Shown one piece after another: positions 34,241 through 41,393 of a stretch of DNA of 64,000 nt. Below the pieces are notes generated by a model. The model worked only from the letters and a program-made list of their open reading frames with translations, was not told where the DNA came from and ran no database searches. The position numbers and the translations under genes are program-made. The stretch is from assembly GCA_963800505.1 (NCBI GenBank), contig CAWDBL010000032.1, positions 75,015 through 139,014 of the forward strand, given 5' to 3'. This DNA comes from Fodinibacter sp963800505. GTDB lineage: Bacteria > Actinomycetota > Actinomycetes > Actinomycetales > Dermatophilaceae. How positions within the stretch are numbered: the stretch's first letter is position 1; the number at the start of each line of letters is the position of its first letter.

Positions 34241-34349
34241 CGCCTCGCGCTCCGGAAGCGGCGGTACGTAGATCGGGTTGCCGACTTGAGTGCGCCCGCT
34301 TTCTCGAACCAGTCGAAGCGCGATCCGCCTCACTGCCGACGCGGCCGGG

Positions 34350-36005
34350 TCACTCCCACTCGATGGTGCCCGGCGGCTTGCTCGTGATGTCGAGCACCAC
34401 CCGGTTCACCTCGCGCACCTCGTTGGTGATGCGGGTCGAGATCTTCGCGAGCACGTCGTAGGGCACGCGGGTCCAGTCAGCCGTCATCGCGTCCTCAGAC
34501 GACACGGGCCGCAGCACCACCGGGTGACCGTAGGTGCGGCCGTCGCCCTGCACCCCGACCGAGCGCACGTCGCCGAGCAGCACCACGGGGCACTGCCAGA
34601 TCTCGCGGTCCAGCCCAGCAGCAGTCAGCTCCTCGCGGGCGATGAGGTCGGCAGCGCGCAGCACGTCGAGCCGTTCGGCGGTCACCTCACCGACGATCCG
34701 GATGCCGAGCCCGGGGCCGGGGAACGGCTGGCGCCACACGATCCCCTCCGGCACGCCGAGCTCGAGCCCGACCTGGCGCACCTCGTCCTTGAACAGCAGC
34801 CGCAGCGGCTCGACCAGCTTGAACTGCAGGTCGTCGGGCAGCCCGCCGACGTTGTGGTGCGACTTGATGTTCGCAGCGCCGGTGCCGCCACCCGACTCGA
34901 CCACGTCGGGGTACAACGTGCCCTGCACCAGGAACTCGACCGGGTGGTCGGAGTCGTCGGAGTGCGAGCCGACGATATCGCGCGCCGCCTGCTCGAACAC
35001 CCGGATGAACTCGCGGCCGATGACCTTGCGCTTCTCCTCCGGGTCGCTCACGCCGGCCAGTGCCGACAGGAAGCGCTCGCGGGCGTCGACGACGAGCAGG
35101 TCGACCCCGGTGGCCGCCACGAAGTCCTTCTCCACCTGCTCCGCCTCACCCGAGCGCAGCAGCCCGTGGTCGACGAACACGCAGGTCAGCTGGTCACCGA
35201 CCGCCTTCTGCACCAGCGCCGCCGCCACCGACGAGTCGACGCCTCCGGACAGCCCGCAGATGACACGCGCCCCTCCGACCTGGGAGCGCACCGAGGCGAC
35301 CAGGTCGTCGACGACGTTCGCCGCTGTCCACTCCCCCGACAGCCCGGCACCACGGAGCAGGAAGTTCTCGAGCACCTGCTGGCCGAACGTCGAGTGCAGC
35401 ACCTCCGGGTGCCACTGCACGCCGTAGAGCTTGCGCTCGTCGTCCTCGAACCCCGCGACCGGCGCCCCCGACGTCGTGGCGGTGACCTTCATCCCGGCCG
35501 GCGCCTGCGACACCGAGTCGCCGTGGCTCATCCACACCGACTGGTCGGTCGGCTGCCCGTTGAACAGCGTCGACGACGTGTCGAGGACGGACGCCGGCGT
35601 CGCGCCGAACTCGGACAGCCCGGTCTTCTCGACGGTGCCGCCGAGCGCCCGCGCCATCGCCTGGAAGCCGTAGCACATGCCGAACACCGGCACCCCGGCC
35701 TGAAGCAGCGCGGGGTCGAGCGAGGGGGCGCCCTCCTCGTAGACCGACGACGGCCCGCCGGACAGGATCACCGCGGCGGGGTCCTTGGCGAGCATCTCGG
35801 CCACCGGCATGGAGTGCGGCACGACCTCGCTGAAGCACGAGGCCTCGCGCACCCGCCGTGCGATGAGCTGGGCGTACTGCGCGCCGAAGTCGACGACGAG
35901 CACGGGTCGGTCGGCGAGGTGCACCGGCTCGCCACCCTCGACAACCACGTGGTCGGGGTCGTCGTGGTGGGGCATGGCGGGGTCCGTGCTGGGGGCGTCG
36001 CTCAC
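34350..36005 (-). CDS. guaA: GMP synthase (glutamine-hydrolysing)
   Basis: The 551-aa protein is a fusion of class I glutaminase (Cys about 111 in VFGMCYGFQAMA; His/Glu in GVQWHPEV) and ATP-pyrophosphatase (CGLSGGVDSSVAAAL) with the C-terminal dimerisation domain ending KPPGTIEWE. It converts XMP to GMP in purine synthesis. GTG 36005 is chosen because TAGCCT lies 7 nt upstream; the frame is open 16 codons further. The first 30 residues are an actinobacterial extension. It is downstream of surf1-DUF3817 on the same strand. guaB and guaB3 of the same pathway are 13-18 kb away in this window. Confidence 0.97.
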   Translation of the reverse strand: MSDAPSTDPAMPHHDDPDHVVVEGGEPVHLADRPVLVVDFGAQYAQLIARRVREASCFSEVVPHSMPVAEMLAKDPAAVILSGGPSSVYEEGAPSLDPALLQAGVPVFGMCYGFQAMARALGGTVEKTGLSEFGATPASVLDTSSTLFNGQPTDQSVWMSHGDSVSQAPAGMKVTATTSGAPVAGFEDDERKLYGVQWHPEVLHSTFGQQVLENFLLRGAGLSGEWTAANVVDDLVASVRSQVGGARVICGLSGGVDSSVAAALVQKAVGDQLTCVFVDHGLLRSGEAEQVEKDFVAATGVDLLVVDARERFLSALAGVSDPEEKRKVIGREFIRVFEQAARDIVGSHSDDSDHPVEFLVQGTLYPDVVESGGGTGAANIKSHHNVGGLPDDLQFKLVEPLRLLFKDEVRQVGLELGVPEGIVWRQPFPGPGLGIRIVGEVTAERLDVLRAADLIAREELTAAGLDREIWQCPVVLLGDVRSVGVQGDGRTYGHPVVLRPVSSEDAMTADWTRVPYDVLAKISTRITNEVREVNRVVLDITSKPPGTIEWE

Positions 36006-36012
36006 GCGGCCA

Positions 36013-36018
36013 AGGCTA
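36013..36018 (-). promoter_or_regulatory. guaA: TAGCCT -10 box of guaA, overlapping upstream stop codon
   Basis: On the minus strand, TAGCCT ends 7 nt before GTG 36005. Its first three bases are the TAG stop codon of the DUF3817 gene (36016-36018), so a coding terminus and a promoter element share sequence. Confidence 0.55.
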
Positions 36019-36441
36019 CTGGCGCACCGCCGCAAGACCTGCCTCGACCTCACGCGCGACCCGGCGCTCGACCCAGAACGACAGGAACGGCACGCAGCCG
36101 GCGAGCATGACGAGCGCCATCTTCGGCAGCGTCCACCCGACCTTGAAGCCGAGCAGCGCCGTGGCGACGAGGTAGACCATGTAGATGAAGCCGTGCGGTT
36201 GCGGCCACCACGACAGCGGGTTGTCGGCGCCCTTCAACCCGAAGCCGTAGGAGAGCACGATCTCGACCACGAGCACGAGCAGGCCGACACCCACGATGAA
36301 CGCCATCACCTTGAAGAAGGTGAGGCGGGGGCGCACACCCTCGGCGTCCTCGATGCGCAGCGCTCCGGGCGCGGCCGACGAGGGGATGCCGGGAGTCGAG
36401 GCGGCGGGGGTGCTGGGCTCAGGCGTCGTCACGCGAACCAT
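36016..36441 (-). CDS. DUF3817-family membrane protein
   Basis: The 141-aa protein has a Thr/Pro-rich N-terminus, then three or four helices: about 43-65 (FFKVMAFIVGVGLLVLVVEI), 84-101 (HGFIYMVYLVATALLGF) and 104-122 (TLPKMALVMLAGCVPFLSF). The motif WPQPHGFIYMVYL is characteristic of DUF3817, which is common next to guaA in actinobacteria. No function is known to me. ATG 36441 overlaps the end of SURF1 by 23 nt; GTG 36432 is an alternative start. Confidence 0.88.
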   Translation of the reverse strand: MVRVTTPEPSTPAASTPGIPSSAAPGALRIEDAEGVRPRLTFFKVMAFIVGVGLLVLVVEIVLSYGFGLKGADNPLSWWPQPHGFIYMVYLVATALLGFKVGWTLPKMALVMLAGCVPFLSFWVERRVAREVEAGLAAVRQ

Positions 36442-37240
36442 TGTCACCCGCGGCGACGGGCTCCTTGTCGACGGCCCCCGCGCGCTCGGGCTCCCCCGGC
36501 TCCCCGGCCGACTCCGACTCCGTCTCCGCCCGTGCCCGGCGTGACTCGTCGCGCACCATCCGCGCCCACATCCACAGCGTGAACGCCGCGAAGATCCACC
36601 ACTGCACGGCATACGCCGCATTGCGCCACCGCACGCCGGTGTCGCCGACCGGCGTGGGCACGAGGGTCGGGGCGGATGCCGGCGCCGGGCTCTGTGACTC
36701 GAGGAACCCGAACGCGTTGTACAGCTCTCCGGGCCACGCGTTGACCAGCACGGACAGGTCGACAGAGCCGATCTGCCCCGGCGGCACCGGGTCGGGCGAC
36801 GGCGACTCCCCCGGCGCCAGGCCGCCGCGGATCGTCAGGGTGCCCTCCGGCGGGGGCGCGGCCGACCCGGCATCCGGCACGAAGCCCCGCACCACGGGCA
36901 GCGTGGCGCCGCCACGGTCGAGCACGAAAGGCGTGAGCACCCACAGACCCGACCGGCCCTCGAGCCGGCGCCCGGGCACCAGCAGCTGACCGTCAGCGAC
37001 GTAGTGGCCGGTGGCGATGAACGGCCGCGACGACAGGTCGCCGCGGAACGGCGCGTGCGGCTGCAGCAACGTCGTCAGCTCGGCGGGGGCCTGCGCGCGC
37101 GCCTGCTCGACCGCCTCGCGGTGGGCGCTGCTCTCGGCGACGCCGAGCTGCCACCGGCCGAGCCAGACGAACGTGGCGCACAGCACCAGCGCGAGCCCGA
37201 GCAGGCCGAGGAACCTCGGCGTCAGGGCGGTCCGCAGCAC
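36419..37240 (-). CDS. SURF1-family cytochrome c oxidase assembly protein
   Basis: The 273-aa protein has two membrane helices, near residues 8-28 (FLGLLGLALVLCATFVWLGRWQL) and 212-235 (YAVQWWIFAAFTLWMWARM), with an extracytoplasmic domain between. Family motifs are WLGRWQL, FRGDLSSRPFIATGHY and RNAAYAVQWW. SURF1 assists haem a insertion into cytochrome oxidase. The acidic C-terminal tail is long. GTG 37240 follows a minus-strand TAACCT box by 6 nt. It diverges from the molybdenum enzyme cluster. Confidence 0.92.
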   Translation of the reverse strand: MLRTALTPRFLGLLGLALVLCATFVWLGRWQLGVAESSAHREAVEQARAQAPAELTTLLQPHAPFRGDLSSRPFIATGHYVADGQLLVPGRRLEGRSGLWVLTPFVLDRGGATLPVVRGFVPDAGSAAPPPEGTLTIRGGLAPGESPSPDPVPPGQIGSVDLSVLVNAWPGELYNAFGFLESQSPAPASAPTLVPTPVGDTGVRWRNAAYAVQWWIFAAFTLWMWARMVRDESRRARAETESESAGEPGEPERAGAVDKEPVAAGDNGSRDDA

Positions 37241-37246
37241 CCTTCG

Positions 37247-37252
37247 AGGTTA
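37247..37252 (-). promoter_or_regulatory. TAACCT -10 box of surf1, leaderless
   Basis: On the minus strand, TAACCT ends 6 nt before GTG 37240. Confidence 0.5.
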
Positions 37253-37386
37253 CGTCACCGCGAGGTGACGGCCGGCCGGTGTCTGGTGCGCAGCCGTCCG
37301 CCCCACGACGCCACGCTCGCCGCTAGGGTCGGCGCAGGCCCCGGCCCGGCAGCGCCGGGGGCGGTCCCGCGGAAGGAGCAGTCGCG

Positions 37387-37974
37387 ATGGCAGGGTTCCT
37401 CGGACGACGACGCGAGCACGACGACAACGTGCCGCCGGGCCAGTACGTCACGCACGACTTCCCGGTGCTCACGGCCGGTCCGACCGAGGTGGTGCCCACC
37501 GACACGTGGCAGCTGACCATCACCGACGGCACGGCCACCGGCACCTTCGACTGGCGCGGGCTGCTCGCGTTCGGCCTGCAGCCGCTGACCACCGACATCC
37601 ACTGCGTCACGCACTGGTCGAAGCTCGGCACGTCGTGGCGAGGCGTGCCGGTGTCCACCCTGTTCGAGGCGGTGGGCGTCGACGACCTGCCCTACGCCCT
37701 GGTCACCAGCTACGGCGGCTACACCACCAACCTGCCTGTCGAGGACCTCGTCGACCACGACGCCATGGTCGCCGTCGAGTTCGAGGGCGAGCCGCTGCGC
37801 GCCGAGCACGGCGGGCCGGCCCGGCTGCTGGTGCCGCACCTCTACCTGTGGAAGAGCGCGAAGTGGGTCACCCGCATCGAGCTCCTCGAGCACGACCACC
37901 CCGGGTTCTGGGAGGTCGCCGGCTACCACAACTACGGCGACCCGTTCCGCGAGCAGCGCTACCACGGCGACTGA
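37387..37974 (+). CDS. Molybdopterin-dependent oxidoreductase (sulfite-oxidase/YedY fold), cytosolic
   Basis: The 195-aa protein consists of the oxidoreductase molybdopterin-binding domain only. The Mo-coordinating Cys is about residue 73 in DIHCVTHWSKLGTSWRGV. YGGYTTNLPVEDL and LLVPHLYLWKSAKWV are typical family segments. It has no Tat signal, haem or dimerisation domain, unlike periplasmic MsrP/YedY or sulfite oxidase, so it should be cytosolic. TAGGGT (37324-37329), a GC-rich hairpin leader and AAGGAG precede ATG 37387. Its stop overlaps the start of the FNR-type reductase by one base, so electrons probably pass between the two. Substrate is unknown. Confidence 0.9.
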   Translation: MAGFLGRRREHDDNVPPGQYVTHDFPVLTAGPTEVVPTDTWQLTITDGTATGTFDWRGLLAFGLQPLTTDIHCVTHWSKLGTSWRGVPVSTLFEAVGVDDLPYALVTSYGGYTTNLPVEDLVDHDAMVAVEFEGEPLRAEHGGPARLLVPHLYLWKSAKWVTRIELLEHDHPGFWEVAGYHNYGDPFREQRYHGD

Positions 37975-38762
37975 TGAGCGAAACCTCGTCCATCACCGCA
38001 CGACGGGTGGCGCCGCTGGCGCACCTCGCCTGGCGCGAGGCGTCGGTCGCGGCGGTCGTCGAGGAGACCGCCGACGCCCGCAGCCTCGTGCTCGACGTGC
38101 CCGGCTGGCCGGGCCACGTGGCCGGGCAGCACGTCGACGTGCGGCTCACGGCGCCCGACGGCTACCAGGCCACCCGCAGCTACTCGTTGTCGTCCGGCCC
38201 GGGCGAGCCACCCACCATCACCGTGCAGGAGGTGCCCGACGGCGAGGTCTCGACCTACCTGGTGCGAGACGTCGCGGTGGGCGACACCATCGGCCTGCGC
38301 GGGCCGATCGGCGGCTACTTCGTGTGGACCGGGCAGCACCGCCCGCTGCTGCTCATCGGCGGCGGCTCGGGCCTGGCCCCGCTGCGAGCCATCTGGCGCG
38401 CCGCCGACCCCAGCGGCCCGACCGTCGTGCTCGCCTCGGTCACCATGGCCGCCCGCCTGCTGTACGCCGCGGAGCTCGCCGACCGCGTGCGCACCGGCAC
38501 GGTCACCGCCACCGTCCACCTCTCCCGCGCCGAGGTGCCCGCGGATGCCGTGCGCACGGCGACGCCGCTCGAGGCGGTGACGCTCCGGGCGGGGCGGGTC
38601 GACACGGCATCCGTGCTGGCGGGGCTCGACGCCTGCGGTGGCATCGACGCCGAGCCTGCCGTCTTCGTCTGCGGACCGACCTCGTTCGTGGAGGCCGTGG
38701 TCGGGCTGCTCGGTGACGCCGGCCTCGACCCCCGCACCGTGCGGGCCGAGCGGTTCGGCTGA
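37974..38762 (+). CDS. FNR-type FAD/NAD(P)H oxidoreductase partner of the Mo enzyme
   Basis: The 262-aa protein has the FAD-binding beta-barrel (RSYSLSSGPGEPP, about 60-72, the RxYS flavin motif) and the NAD(P)-binding half (LLLIGGGSGLAPLRAIW, about 125-140, and the terminal VFVCGPTSFVEAVVGLL). There is no ferredoxin domain. TGATG overlap with the Mo enzyme gene implies tight coupling, so this protein likely feeds electrons to (or takes them from) the molybdenum centre. It resembles the reductases paired with MSMEG-type sulfite-oxidase-like proteins. Direction of electron flow is unknown. Confidence 0.9.
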   Translation: MSETSSITARRVAPLAHLAWREASVAAVVEETADARSLVLDVPGWPGHVAGQHVDVRLTAPDGYQATRSYSLSSGPGEPPTITVQEVPDGEVSTYLVRDVAVGDTIGLRGPIGGYFVWTGQHRPLLLIGGGSGLAPLRAIWRAADPSGPTVVLASVTMAARLLYAAELADRVRTGTVTATVHLSRAEVPADAVRTATPLEAVTLRAGRVDTASVLAGLDACGGIDAEPAVFVCGPTSFVEAVVGLLGDAGLDPRTVRAERFG

Positions 38763-38834
38763 CGCCGTGCCAGCCCCGTTCCAGCACAACGGCATCCACC
38801 CCATCCCCCACTCGCGAACGAGAGGCAGAGACCG

Positions 38835-39113
38835 ATGAGTGACCACGTCGACGGGAACGCCGTGATCGGCGCGCTCTCCCTGGCCCTCGGCACCGACGTC
38901 GCGCAGGGGTCGCTGGAGTGCGCGGGGTGCGGCGACACCCACGAGATCGCGCGCACCCACGTCTACCTCCGCTGCCCCGGCATGGTGCTGCGCTGCCCCG
39001 GGTGCGGCGCGGTGGAGGTCGTCATCGTGGAGATCCGGCACCGGCTCACCGCCACGCTGAGCGGCGTCGCGGCGCTGCGCACCCGCCCGGCCGGCGCACC
39101 CGCACCCGCGTGA
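38835..39113 (+). CDS. Zinc-ribbon protein, DUF6510-like
   Basis: The 92-aa protein has two CxxC knuckles (ECAGCGD at about 29-32 and RCPGCGA at about 55-58), forming a zinc ribbon, and an invariant-looking MVLRCPGCGAVE. I recall it as a DUF6510 member that recurs next to FNR/Mo-oxidoreductase pairs in actinobacteria. It could be a small scaffold or redox partner. ATG 38835 has AGAGGCAGAGACCG upstream. It overlaps the MOSC gene by 4 nt (GTGA). Confidence 0.8.
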   Translation: MSDHVDGNAVIGALSLALGTDVAQGSLECAGCGDTHEIARTHVYLRCPGMVLRCPGCGAVEVVIVEIRHRLTATLSGVAALRTRPAGAPAPA

Positions 39114-39601
39114 CCGAGCCCGACGCACCGCAGGTGGTCACGGCGATCAGCATCGCGCTCGCCACCAGGCTGCCGATGCGCGACATCGAGCGCGTGCATG
39201 CCGAGGCCGGCGCCGGGCTCGTGGGCGACCGCTACCACGGCAGCAGGCACCGGCACGTCTCGGTGCAGTCGGCCACCGAGCTCGCCGAGAGCGCAGAACG
39301 GCTCGGGGCGCCGGTGCCGCACGACCGCACCCGCCGCAACCTCACGCTCAGCCACGGCGGCGTCGCGAAGCGTCCCGGCACGCGGGTGCGGGTCGGTGGG
39401 GCACTGCTCGAGGTCGTCCGCCCGTCGCCGCCCTGTCGCATCATGGACGACACCGTCGGGCCCGGCGCGGCCCGGGCGATGCACGACCGCGGCGGCTCGA
39501 TCTTCCGGGTGCTCGAGTCCGGTGACATCGCGGTCGGTGACGTCTGGCAGGTGCTCGAACCAGAGTTGGGTGCTGAGGTGGTTGCCCGGGCGACCGGCTG
39601 A
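39110..39601 (+). CDS. MOSC-domain protein
   Basis: The 163-aa protein starts at GTG 39110 inside the preceding stop. The MOSC fold is marked by GLVGDRYHGS (about 34-43), TRRNLTL and the conserved Cys in PSPPCRIMDD (about 110). MOSC proteins handle sulfur carried on molybdenum cofactor or act on N-hydroxylated substrates. It completes a four-gene cluster (Mo enzyme, reductase, zinc ribbon, MOSC), which argues for Moco chemistry. Its last codons lie inside a palindromic repeat (39563-39612). Confidence 0.88.
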   Translation: MTEPDAPQVVTAISIALATRLPMRDIERVHAEAGAGLVGDRYHGSRHRHVSVQSATELAESAERLGAPVPHDRTRRNLTLSHGGVAKRPGTRVRVGGALLEVVRPSPPCRIMDDTVGPGAARAMHDRGGSIFRVLESGDIAVGDVWQVLEPELGAEVVARATG

Positions 39602-39612
39602 GCCCCCAACTC
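39563..39612. repeat. TGGTTGCC-core palindrome, copy 1, overlapping MOSC 3' end
   Basis: GAGTTGGG...CCCAACTC arms surround the core TGGTTGCCCGGGCGACCG. The same core recurs at 43178-43223 and 52888-52927 with different outer arms. Here the element supplies the last 12 codons and stop of the MOSC gene. Confidence 0.7.
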
Positions 39613-39674
39613 GGCTCGGGGGCTGAGAAACTCGTTCGCCCACAGGCACCTCCGACGCCTAGCGTGGAGGACTG

Positions 39675-41393
39675 ATGTCGCACGACTACTGGCCCTACGC
39701 GATCGACGCGGACGAGGCCCCACCGGTTGATGCCGACCGCCTCCTGCTGTGGCTGGGTCGGCGCCAGTGGCGAACCATCGTGGGCGGCATCCTGTTCGGC
39801 GTCCCGTGGATGCTGTCCATCGCGCTGGTGCCGGCGGCGATCGGCAAGGCCATCGACGGGCTCGTCGCCCACGACGCACGATCGCTGCTCGTCTGGTCCG
39901 CCGCGATCATGGGGCTGGGCCTGCTGAGCGCCATCACCTCGAACGGCCGGCACTGGTTCGCCGTGCGTGGCTGGCTCATCTCGTCCTTCCGCACCGCGCT
40001 GCTCACCGAGCGCGCGGTCCGCCGGGCCGGGCCGGCGCTCACCCGGCGGATGCCGGCCGGCGAGGTCGTCACCAGCTTCGCCAGCGACTTCTGGCGGCTG
40101 GGCAACGCCTTCGACATCACCGCGCGGATGGCCGGCGCGATCGTCGCGTTCGTGGTGGTGTCGATCATCCTGCTGCAGGGCTCGGTGCTGCTCGGCGTCA
40201 TCATGCTGCTCGGCGGCCCCCTGCTGCTCGCGTCACTCACCCTGGTCATGCGCCCGCTGCAGAAGCGGCAGGCCGCCCAGCGGCAGGAGGCCGGGCTGCT
40301 CACCTCGCTCGGTGCCGACACCGTGGCCGGGCTGCGGGTGCTGCGCGGCATCGGTGGCGAGGACACCTTCCTGGCGCGCTACGCCGCGCAGTCCGGGCGG
40401 GTGCGCAACGCCGGGGTGCAGCTGTCCGGCATCCAGGCCACGCTCGACGCGGCCCAGGTGCTGCTGCCCGGCATCTTCGTCGTCATCGTCGCCGGCGTGG
40501 GCGCGCACCTCGCGGTCGCCGGCGAGATCAGCCCCGGCCAGCTGGTGGCGTTCTACGGCTACACGGCCTTCCTCACCATGCCGCTGCGCACGGCGACGGA
40601 GTTCGTCGACAAGATGACCCGCGCCCGGGTGGCCGCCCGCCGCATCGTGCTCATCCTCGGCGTCGAGCCCGACCACGCGAGCACCGAGACCGGCGCGACG
40701 ATCAACGGCTACGTCGTCGACCGGGGCTCCCCGCTCGTCGACCCGGTGACCGGCGTCGTCATCCAGCCCGGCCGGGTCACCGCGCTGGTCAGCGCCCGCC
40801 CGGAGGAGACCTCCGAGCTGGCCCACCGCCTGGGCCGCACCCGGCCCGGCCGGCACGGGGTGCGCTGGGGCGCGGTGCCGCTCGACGACCTGCCGGTGGA
40901 TGCCGTGCGCTCGCGCGTCGTGGTGTCCGAGGCCGACCCGCACCTCTTCAGCGGGCCGGTGCGCGAGGCCCTGGGCGGGGCCAGCGACGAGGACCGCCAC
41001 GCCGCCGTGTGGGTCACCAGCGCCTCCGACGCCCTTGACGCGCTCGAGCACGGCATGGACGGCGAGCTCGAGGAGCGTGGCCGGGCCCTGTCGGGCGGGC
41101 AGCGCCAGCGGGTGGCCCTCGCCCGGGCGCTGCTGCGCGACCCGGAGGTGCTCGTGCTCATCGAGCCGACCAGCGCCGTCGACGCCCACACCGAGGCGCG
41201 GATCGCCGAGCGGCTGGTCGCCCACCGGGCGGGCCGCACCACGGTGCTCGTCACCGCCAGCCCGCTGCTGCTCGACCGCGCCGACACCGTCGTGCTGGTC
41301 GAGGGCGGCCGGGTGACCGCCACCGGGCGGCACCACGACCTGGTGCGGTCGCACCAGGCCTACCGCGACATCGTGCTGCGAGGTGGTGAGTGA
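39675..41393 (+). CDS. ABC exporter half-transporter A with degenerate nucleotide site
   Basis: The 572-aa protein has six membrane helices (about 35-305) then an ATPase domain. The signature is perfect (ALSGGQRQRVALARAL, about 471-486). The Walker A position reads SARPEETS (about 373-380) with no GxxGxGK. Walker B reads LVLIEPTSAVD (I for the usual D). The switch-His position reads VTASP. It therefore cannot bind and hydrolyse ATP normally at its own Walker site, but donates LSGGQ to its partner. The next gene starts in its stop codon and encodes the complementary subunit. Substrate unknown. A TAGCGT box and GGAGG precede ATG 39675. Confidence 0.92.
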   Translation: MSHDYWPYAIDADEAPPVDADRLLLWLGRRQWRTIVGGILFGVPWMLSIALVPAAIGKAIDGLVAHDARSLLVWSAAIMGLGLLSAITSNGRHWFAVRGWLISSFRTALLTERAVRRAGPALTRRMPAGEVVTSFASDFWRLGNAFDITARMAGAIVAFVVVSIILLQGSVLLGVIMLLGGPLLLASLTLVMRPLQKRQAAQRQEAGLLTSLGADTVAGLRVLRGIGGEDTFLARYAAQSGRVRNAGVQLSGIQATLDAAQVLLPGIFVVIVAGVGAHLAVAGEISPGQLVAFYGYTAFLTMPLRTATEFVDKMTRARVAARRIVLILGVEPDHASTETGATINGYVVDRGSPLVDPVTGVVIQPGRVTALVSARPEETSELAHRLGRTRPGRHGVRWGAVPLDDLPVDAVRSRVVVSEADPHLFSGPVREALGGASDEDRHAAVWVTSASDALDALEHGMDGELEERGRALSGGQRQRVALARALLRDPEVLVLIEPTSAVDAHTEARIAERLVAHRAGRTTVLVTASPLLLDRADTVVLVEGGRVTATGRHHDLVRSHQAYRDIVLRGGE

